Of a stretch of DNA of 11,242 nucleotides, positions 6,447 through 11,242 are shown one piece after another. This DNA is from an uncultured beta proteobacterium. GTDB taxonomy: Bacteria; Pseudomonadota; Gammaproteobacteria; Burkholderiales; Burkholderiaceae_C. The stretch covers positions 1 through 11,242 of the forward strand of contig CAIXMC010000039.1 of assembly GCA_903920405.1 (NCBI GenBank), in the 5' to 3' direction. Under the pieces are notes generated by a model that worked only from the letters and a program-made list of their open reading frames with translations, ran no database searches and had not been told where the DNA came from. The position numbers and the translations under genes were made by a program. How positions within the stretch are numbered: the first letter of the stretch is position 1; the number at the start of each line of letters is the position of its first letter.

Positions 6447-8507
6447 TTATCCCTTCACGCCGTGCAGCATGTCCATAAAGCGCTTTTCCATGGCCTCAAT
6501 CTCGCCCTGAATTTCTAAGCGGCTGCGAGGTGGCTTGTAAACGTAGAACTCGCGGTTGAAGTTGATCTCGGTGCCGACCACGCCCGTCAGGCCGTCGCGC
6601 GCGTCGGTGACTTCGGTATTGACCCAGGCATCAGGCCAGTGCGGCAACACCTCACGGGCAAAGTAGCGGTCAATGTCCTCACGCAGCGGCACATATTCGG
6701 CATCGCGCAGGTCTGAATCGGACAACACTTCGCCTTTTTCATTGGTACAAGGCTGGGCGGTTTTGTCTTTGCTGCCCAATCCTTTGCGCGCCAGCTCCAG
6801 CGCCTTGGCACCCAGTTTGGGCTTGATGTCTTTGAGTTCGGGCAGCGTTGCCACCAAGCGAGATGCTGTTGTCTGAAGCGCTGCGCGCAAACTTTCAGCA
6901 TCCAGATAGACAGCCTCGGTGTCAAGTGCAGCCAGCGTGGCATGGAGCAACTGGCTTTGCTCCATCGGCATTTTGCTGACTGCTACCGCACGCAGCAGCG
7001 ACTTGATCAAATCCGGCGAGGCTTGAAAACGCATCCGCAACGGGCGCTCAATGGTCACCTTGCGGTAAAAGAAATGCTCCCGGTCGAACACCTTGGCCTT
7101 CAATACCCGTCCAGTCTGTGTCTCGGGGTTTTCGCACCAATCTACGTTTTTGAAGTCGGCATAGGCCTGCGCAATGCGCGCCACACAGTCGGCCGTGAAC
7201 TCGCGACGCTTTTTACCCAGGTTTTTTTTCATCAACTGGCTCATGCCGCTGGCATCAATCAACAGCACCTGACCTTTGCGCTCTGGCGGTTTGCGGTTGC
7301 TCATGAACCACAGGTAGGTGGTGATGTTGGTGTTGTAAAACAGGTCGGTTGGCATGGCCACGATGCAATCAAGGTAGTCGTGGGTCAGGATGTGGCGGCG
7401 AATTTCGCTCTCGCCACTGCCGGCATCACCAGTGAACAGGGGTGATCCGTTATGCACCACGCCGATGCGGCCACCTCCCTTGCCACCGACCAACGAGCGC
7501 ATTTTTGACAGCAGGTGCAGGCTGAACAACATTTGTCCGTCACGAATGGCTGGCAGGCCCGGTGCAAAGCGGCCGGCAGCGCCTCGGGTATGTTCTTTGC
7601 GCACTGCGGACTCGGCAGGTTTCCACTCCACACCGTAAGGCGGATTGGCGGCCTGGTATTCAAAGGTTTCGCCGGGGTGCATGTCCATGGCCAGTGTGTC
7701 GCCGTTGGCAATGTTGGCAGGGTTCTGGCCGCGAATCAGCATGTCGGCCTTGCAGATGGCGTAGGTTTCGTCTTCGAGTTCCTGGCCAAACAGATTCAGG
7801 GTGGCATGGTCGTTGAACTTTTGCAGGTGCTCTTCGGCTACGCTCAAGATACCACCCGTGCCCGCTGTGGGGTCGTACATACGGCGCACTATGCCGCGTC
7901 TGGACAAAGCTTCTTCATCCCCGCCAAACAGGATGGTCACCATCAGCTCGATCACATCGCGCGGGGTGTATTGCTCACCCGCTGGCGACACATCATTGAA
8001 CTTGCGCAAAAGTTCCTCAAAGGCCTGACCCATGTCGTGGTTGGTCACCACGGGCTGGCCGTTTTCATCTTTGTCGCGCAGGTCGGTTTCGGCAAAGTTC
8101 TTGATCACACCATATAAGCGGTTCTTTTCGGCCAGCTTATCGACGGTGGCCAGAAAACCAAATTTTTCAAAGATGTCGCGCACATTTTGCGAAAAGCCGT
8201 TGATCATGGCCTCCAGATTGGCGCGAACGTCATGACCATCAGGCGTTTGAGCCACACCGGGCAACGTGAAGCCAGAAATATTGAAGAAGGCATAGCCGCT
8301 GTCGGGAGTCAGCATTTTGTTCAGGTCGTAGCCTTTGTCCTTGATAGCTGCGTATTTGGCCCGTACAGCCTCTGAGGTGGGCTGCAACACGCAGTCCAGG
8401 CGGCGCAGGATGGTGAATGGCAGGATAACCTTGCGGTATTCGTTTTCTTTAAAAGCCCCGCGCAGCAGTTCGGCGTTTTTCCAGATCAGGTCGGCAAGTT
8501 TGCTCAT
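6447..8507 (-). CDS. hsdM: Type I restriction-modification DNA methyltransferase subunit M (HsdM)
   Basis: N6-adenine methyltransferase subunit. With HsdS it methylates the target site using S-adenosylmethionine and protects host DNA. Its helical N-terminal HsdM_N domain occupies about residues 1-165 (opening KLADLIWKNAELLRG). The catalytic domain carries the SAM-binding motif DPTAGTGG (212-219) and the adenine-pocket motif NPPY (288-291). The C-terminal 200 residues or so, including a basic/helical stretch and DGLTGVVGTEINFNREFY, would contact HsdS. At 686 residues it is one of the longer HsdM forms. Its ATG overlaps the preceding metalloprotease stop as ATGA, so the two are probably translated together. 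A RhuM remnant follows after four bases. No key residue is missing, so methylation is expected to be active. Confidence 0.96.
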   Translation of the reverse strand: MSKLADLIWKNAELLRGAFKENEYRKVILPFTILRRLDCVLQPTSEAVRAKYAAIKDKGYDLNKMLTPDSGYAFFNISGFTLPGVAQTPDGHDVRANLEAMINGFSQNVRDIFEKFGFLATVDKLAEKNRLYGVIKNFAETDLRDKDENGQPVVTNHDMGQAFEELLRKFNDVSPAGEQYTPRDVIELMVTILFGGDEEALSRRGIVRRMYDPTAGTGGILSVAEEHLQKFNDHATLNLFGQELEDETYAICKADMLIRGQNPANIANGDTLAMDMHPGETFEYQAANPPYGVEWKPAESAVRKEHTRGAAGRFAPGLPAIRDGQMLFSLHLLSKMRSLVGGKGGGRIGVVHNGSPLFTGDAGSGESEIRRHILTHDYLDCIVAMPTDLFYNTNITTYLWFMSNRKPPERKGQVLLIDASGMSQLMKKNLGKKRREFTADCVARIAQAYADFKNVDWCENPETQTGRVLKAKVFDREHFFYRKVTIERPLRMRFQASPDLIKSLLRAVAVSKMPMEQSQLLHATLAALDTEAVYLDAESLRAALQTTASRLVATLPELKDIKPKLGAKALELARKGLGSKDKTAQPCTNEKGEVLSDSDLRDAEYVPLREDIDRYFAREVLPHWPDAWVNTEVTDARDGLTGVVGTEINFNREFYVYKPPRSRLEIQGEIEAMEKRFMDMLHGVKG

Positions 8508-9505
8508 GGGTGGTTTGTTTCAAATAGGTCGCCGCTGTCTGACATGAGCGATGTGGGTTCCGTCTTCTTTTTTGGCCGATCTACCTTGGTGTGCGTTGCC
8601 AGACCCAGCAGGGTTTCGACTTGGCCTGCTGCCCGCATGATTTGGTACATGTCGAGCTGTTCCGTGGTGGTGTCTTGCTTCACATAGTTGGCAAGGTAGC
8701 TTTCAGACTGGTTGGCAACACCATTGCGGGCGCAAACAATGTAGGCGGTTGACTCGGCCTCCAACTCTCGCTGCTGGAGTGTTTGCGGGGGGCGGTCTGG
8801 AATGCTCAGGGAAGAGTCGCGTCCAAGGTGACCCAGGAACAGATGCGCCAGCTCATGCGTGAGGGTGGCAAATTGCACATTGGCATCATGGTTTGTGTTG
8901 ATGTTCATCCGATAGCTGGATGCTTCACTGGCTTTCTCTGGGCGCTTGAGCAGTTCGATGGAGCCTGCCTTGCAATCACCCGTATCGACCTTGTTCCAGG
9001 CGATTTTTTTCTTTGCAATCAATTGGGCAAAGCGCTCCAGCGCTACGCTATCAATCACGCCAGTGGCTGCAAACGCCGCTATACCGTTTGGCAACTCGTC
9101 ACCATCCGTGTCGATCAAGTCATAGACCAGTGCCACCGGGCCAAACGGCCAAAGGATCAGCAGGGGTCTGGCGCCGTCTTTGATGGTGCGCCCAAAAGTC
9201 TCGCGCCAGTCACGGGCCGATGCCGCATGGTGCAAGCCGGGTTTTTGAATCTGCAACAGCAAAGCATTAAAAGGTGCAAAGTTGCGCAGCCGAACCACAA
9301 AGTCAAGCAGGTTCTGGTAGTCCGCACCCTTGCGGTACAAGCGCGAATCTTCCAGCAATTGATCCAGCATGGATCGAGCGGTATCTGACTCTATTGGATT
9401 GGGTTGGTTCACGGCTTCACTTTGATGTTGTGTTAGCCCGCAATCGTAAGGCCGTTTTTGCGAAACAGATTGACTTAATACTGTCTGTTCAGACGGGGTT
9501 ACCAT
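8504..9505 (-). CDS. ImmA/IrrE-like zinc metalloprotease with ArdC-like N-terminal region
   Basis: A 333-residue protein. The C-terminal half has a zincin signature, THELAHLFLGH (H217, E218, H221), followed by ELEAESTAY (E247-E251), which supplies the third zinc ligand as in ImmA/IrrE (M78) peptidases. The middle region (about 60-135: LLDFVVRLRNFAPFNALLLQ, then RDWRETFGRTIKDGARPLLI) resembles the N-terminal DNA-binding domain of ArdC antirestriction proteins. ImmA-type proteases cleave repressors; ArdC protects incoming DNA from restriction. Its stop overlaps the hsdM start as ATGA, so its level should track HsdM. It might control the restriction system or degrade one of the antitoxins; both are inferences. 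The first 45 residues are poorly conserved in look, and a later start at 9370 cannot be ruled out, since neither start has a good ribosome site. Confidence 0.8.
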   Translation of the reverse strand: MVTPSEQTVLSQSVSQKRPYDCGLTQHQSEAVNQPNPIESDTARSMLDQLLEDSRLYRKGADYQNLLDFVVRLRNFAPFNALLLQIQKPGLHHAASARDWRETFGRTIKDGARPLLILWPFGPVALVYDLIDTDGDELPNGIAAFAATGVIDSVALERFAQLIAKKKIAWNKVDTGDCKAGSIELLKRPEKASEASSYRMNINTNHDANVQFATLTHELAHLFLGHLGRDSSLSIPDRPPQTLQQRELEAESTAYIVCARNGVANQSESYLANYVKQDTTTEQLDMYQIMRAAGQVETLLGLATHTKVDRPKKKTEPTSLMSDSGDLFETNHP

Positions 9506-9511
9506 CCGTCT
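9491..9511 (-). promoter_or_regulatory. Hairpin enclosing the metalloprotease start codon
   Basis: AGACGG (9491-9496) and CCGTCT (9506-9511) are perfect inverted repeats around nine bases that contain the start codon (9503-9505). In the minus-strand mRNA this would place AUG in the loop of a six-pair, GC-rich stem and cover the only purine-rich bases upstream of it. It could limit initiation or be a protein-binding operator. It is short enough to be chance. Confidence 0.3.
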
Positions 9512-9530
9512 TGGCTATAGCAAAAAACTG

Positions 9531-9845
9531 TTACGCAGTCACAGGCTCACGGCTAACATCCAGGTGCAGGCCAGCACCATGCACCACAGCCAAGAACGTC
9601 TTGATGGTGGGATTGCCTTTGGGACTTAGTGCGCGATAAAGGCTTTCGCGGGGTATGCCAGCGCGCGCAGCCACATTGGCCATGCCCTGAGCTTGTGCAA
9701 TTTGACGCAATGCTGCCAACAATGCTTCTTGTCCACCAGGCAGATTGATTTCTTCAAGAGCAGTTGCCAAATAGACATCGGCCATATCGGGGTCGGCCTT
9801 GAGCATTTCAACGACGGTTTCATCGTAGGGTTGTGACGCTTTCAT
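9531..9845 (-). CDS. HI1420-type antitoxin (HigA-like)
   Basis: A 104-residue antitoxin of the family TIGR02684 (downstream HI1420-type). It would bind the toxin encoded just upstream and probably repress their shared promoter. The N-terminal part (PYDETVVEMLKADPDMADVYLATALEEI) is the family's toxin-facing segment. The second half is a Xre-like helix-turn-helix (QGMANVAARAGIPRESLYRALS) ending in the diagnostic PKGNPTIKTFLAVVHGAGL. The ATG at 9845 is preferred over an upstream one at 9866: it overlaps the toxin TGA as ATGA, has AAGGA upstream, and gives the usual family start. The metalloprotease gene follows after 25 bases, so the pair probably heads the operon that runs through hsdM and hsdS. 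Confidence 0.9.
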   Translation of the reverse strand: MKASQPYDETVVEMLKADPDMADVYLATALEEINLPGGQEALLAALRQIAQAQGMANVAARAGIPRESLYRALSPKGNPTIKTFLAVVHGAGLHLDVSREPVTA

Positions 9846-10168
9846 TTGGCGTTTTTCCTTTTCCAATCATTCCAGTAATTCATCGCAGTGGCAATATCGG
9901 TCTGCTGTTTTCGTTTGTCCCCACCGGTCAGCAGCAAAACGATATGCTTTCCTGACTGAGCGTAGTACACGCGATAACCCGGCCCCCAGTCAATACGAAG
10001 TTCCCAAACACCATCAGACACCGGCTTGCAGTCTCCAAAGTTACCTGCTGCCATGCGACCAATGCGCACCAGTACACGAGCCTTGGCATGTTTATCGGAT
10101 AACTTGCCGAGCCAGTCCATGTAGGGCTTGCGGCCATCATCGTCTGTGTAGGTCAGCACTTCAATCAT
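9842..10168 (-). CDS. HI1419-type RelE/ParE superfamily toxin (HigB-like)
   Basis: A 108-residue toxin of the family TIGR02683 (upstream HI1419-type), a RelE-fold protein expected to act as an mRNA interferase. Family features are clear: KAKARVLVRI-like basic helix (about 26-38, DKHAKARVLVRIGRMAAGN), GDCKPVSDGVWELRIDWGPGYRVYY (45-69), and the closing HIVLLLTGGDKRKQQTDI (75-92). Length is typical. The frame stays open upstream to 10348, but those 60 residues are integrase DNA read in another frame. The ATG at 10168 gives the canonical MIEV opening. The toxin gene comes first and the antitoxin second, as in HigBA. It starts 31 bases after the integrase stop and has no clear ribosome site, which suggests a very short leader. 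Confidence 0.9.
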   Translation of the reverse strand: MIEVLTYTDDDGRKPYMDWLGKLSDKHAKARVLVRIGRMAAGNFGDCKPVSDGVWELRIDWGPGYRVYYAQSGKHIVLLLTGGDKRKQQTDIATAMNYWNDWKRKNAK

Positions 10169-10184
10169 TACGGGTGTGAATTTT

Positions 10185-10214
10185 ATGTTACAAAACTGGT
10201 CAGCCAGCCACCAA
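10185..10214 (-). promoter_or_regulatory. Candidate toxin-antitoxin promoter and operator
   Basis: On the minus strand TTGGTG (10209-10214), an 18-base spacer and TAACAT (10185-10190) could form a sigma-70 promoter that starts about 10 bases before the toxin ATG. The spacer contains CTGG/CCAG arms (10196-10199 and 10204-10207), a possible antitoxin operator. The elements overlap the integrase 3' end. Matches are weak. Confidence 0.25.
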
Positions 10215-11063
10215 GCGCAGTTTCCCTGGCTCTGCACCGGCATCAAACTGAACTTGGGCCTGCTCCAAAATCCAGGTTTCAATCTTTTCGTGGTGAACCC
10301 GCAACAAGTCAAGTGGGCGGACGGTGTAATGTTTTTCAGCCGTGGCACTGGGTTTATGACCCATCAGTTGCGCCACTACACCAGCAGGGATTTCAAGCCA
10401 CTCGGTCAGGCTTTTGAATGAACGACGTAGGCCGTGGTGTGTCAGGTCAGCAATGCCAGCCACCTTACAGGCCACAGCATGCGGTTGATGTAGTTCTTTG
10501 ATATGGGTTCCTGTGATGGTGCTTGAAAACACGTAGGCATTTCTCCGCGGCAGTGCTTGCAGCAGATGAGAGACAAATGGCGTCAATGGAATAACACGAG
10601 TGCCCTCTACCTTGTCGCGAATAGTCAGGCCACGCCATTGAAGATTGATGTCATCCCAGCGCAAATCCATGATTTCGCCAGGCCTGGCACAAGTGATGTG
10701 GTACGTGAGCCAAAAACCTGGGAGCGAGGGCATCTTGCCATCGAAACACCCGAGGGCGAGACGCCCTCGCTCCCAGAATCCCACATCACTTTGAATCGCA
10801 CCCGGCAATCTCAAGAACTGGGGGTTGAAATAAGCGAACCGTGAGCAGGCAGGCAATTGTTCTTTCAATAAGGCATCTTGCTTTACCCCAGGTTTGCCTA
10901 ACGAATCGCGGGCTTTTTTGTTTTTGGCAGCATTCGCTCCAGAGAGTGCGGGTGCATAGGTTGGTTCTTCATTGCACCACGATAAAAAAGCGCGTAGCAA
11001 CCTCCATGCAAGTCGAGCTTGTGTAGGACGGGTCTTGGCTTCACGTTCTGCCCGTTGCTGCAC
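10200..11063 (-). pseudogene. Tyrosine recombinase/integrase, truncated and internally remodelled
   Basis: C-terminal part of a phage-type tyrosine integrase. The catalytic set survives: Arg in CARPGEI (R127), HxxR in THHGLRRSF (H210, R213), His in LMGHKPS (H236), and the nucleophile Tyr in EKHYTV (Y246). Two defects are visible. First, the N-terminal arm-binding and most core-binding sequence is absent; the frame begins with GTG at 11063 and is closed by TGA at 11112-11114. It is about 287 residues against 400 or more in full integrases. Second, residues of about 73-125 do not fit the family. Where related proteins have about 25 residues between QLPA and GARPGE, this one has about 52, encoded partly by a nested palindrome. 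The fold around the first catalytic Arg is probably broken, so I call it a pseudogene even though the frame remains open. It lies just upstream of the toxin-antitoxin pair. Confidence 0.82.
10691..10791. mobile_element. MITE/REP-like nested palindromic element inside the integrase
   Basis: The ends are perfect 11-base inverted repeats, AAGTGATGTGG (10691-10701) and CCACATCACTT (10781-10791). Inside are perfect 14-base arms, CTGGGAGCGAGGGC (10718-10731) and GCCCTCGCTCCCAG (10763-10776). A third, mutually exclusive stem CGAGGGCG-AGA-CGCCCTCG lies at 10751-10769, so CGAGGGC appears three times. No coding potential of its own. The size (101 bp), terminal repeats and lack of genes fit a miniature inverted-repeat or REP-like element mobilised in trans. 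A direct repeat CGTGAGC occurs at 10704-10710 and 10840-10846. The boundaries are my reading; the foreign DNA in the integrase extends further, to about 10847. Confidence 0.65.
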
Positions 11064-11242
11064 TTGCTCAGTTCGGGCGGCATCAATCGTCCAAGCCCTT
11101 ACACTCGATGTTCAAGTTTTTAGAGGTTGGCCTTCGACATTGACAGCTTGACGCGTTTTTCATGCAGTGATTGGCACGACTCCAATGGAATCAGGAATTT
11201 TCATTGCGGCGTGACTTTGGAGCGAAGCAGTCGGCTCCTGTC
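11064..11242. other. Region upstream of the integrase fragment, no gene recognised
   Basis: The integrase frame stays open for 16 more codons (to 11111, reading TSSVRAWTIDAARTEQ) before a TGA, so the break in homology probably lies near 11110. Beyond it I see no continuation of the integrase in any frame, no gene and no copy of the tRNA-Leu 3' end. Confidence 0.4.

Noticed and set aside
7515..8117. Plus-strand open frame of 200 codons opposite hsdM
   Set aside because: It lies wholly antisense to the conserved catalytic part of hsdM and shows no recognisable domain.
10200..11063. Functional integrase
   Set aside because: All catalytic residues are present, but the N-terminal domain is missing and about 52 foreign residues sit just before the first catalytic Arg, so activity is unlikely.
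11064..11242. Possible att repeat of the tRNA-Leu 3' end near the integrase
   Set aside because: Only short GC-rich matches such as TTCGGGCG were found; nothing long enough to be an attachment core.
1..11242. CRISPR array
   Set aside because: No regularly spaced direct repeats were seen; the only repeats are inverted or nested palindromes.

Overview
The window looks like one end of a defence and mobility island inserted beside a tRNA-Leu gene. The host is probably a betaproteobacterium of the Burkholderiales/Comamonadaceae kind. That guess rests on the tRNA-Leu(UAA) sequence, the moderately high GC of the coding DNA, the style of the proteins, and a dRS3-like ATTCCC-N8-GGGAAT palindrome at the left edge. 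No host gene is present to confirm it.

Layout. Positions 1-388 hold no gene, only two hairpins. tRNA-Leu(UAA) lies at 389-481 on the plus strand. Everything after it is on the minus strand, so transcription runs from right to left towards the tRNA. From the right (upstream) end the genes are: a truncated and internally remodelled tyrosine integrase (10200-11063); a HI1419/HI1420-type toxin-antitoxin pair (toxin 9842-10168, antitoxin 9531-9845); an ArdC/ImmA-like zinc metalloprotease (8504-9505); hsdM (6447-8507); a 44-codon RhuM remnant (6308-6442); hsdS (4968-6311); a 166-base AT-rich gap; brnT (4529-4801); a BrnA-like/DUF2442 fusion (4009-4542); and hsdR (854-4012). A 372-base stretch without a convincing gene separates hsdR from the tRNA.

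How it works together. HsdM, HsdS and HsdR form a complete type I restriction-modification system; every motif expected for modification, DNA translocation and cleavage is readable. The modification half (hsdM-hsdS) and the restriction half (hsdR) sit in two tightly packed transcription blocks. Each block is headed by a toxin-antitoxin module. Four gene junctions use the 4-base ATGA overlap: toxin/antitoxin, protease/hsdM, RhuM remnant/hsdS and DUF2442 protein/hsdR. Translation of restriction and modification is therefore probably coupled to the upstream accessory genes. The most interesting points are hsdR coupled to the putative antitoxin of a BrnT module, hsdM coupled to an antirestriction-like metalloprotease, an in-frame deletion remnant of RhuM that still bridges hsdM and hsdS, and a nested palindromic element lying in frame inside the integrase.

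All domain assignments come from reading the sequence and from memory of the families; no database search was run.
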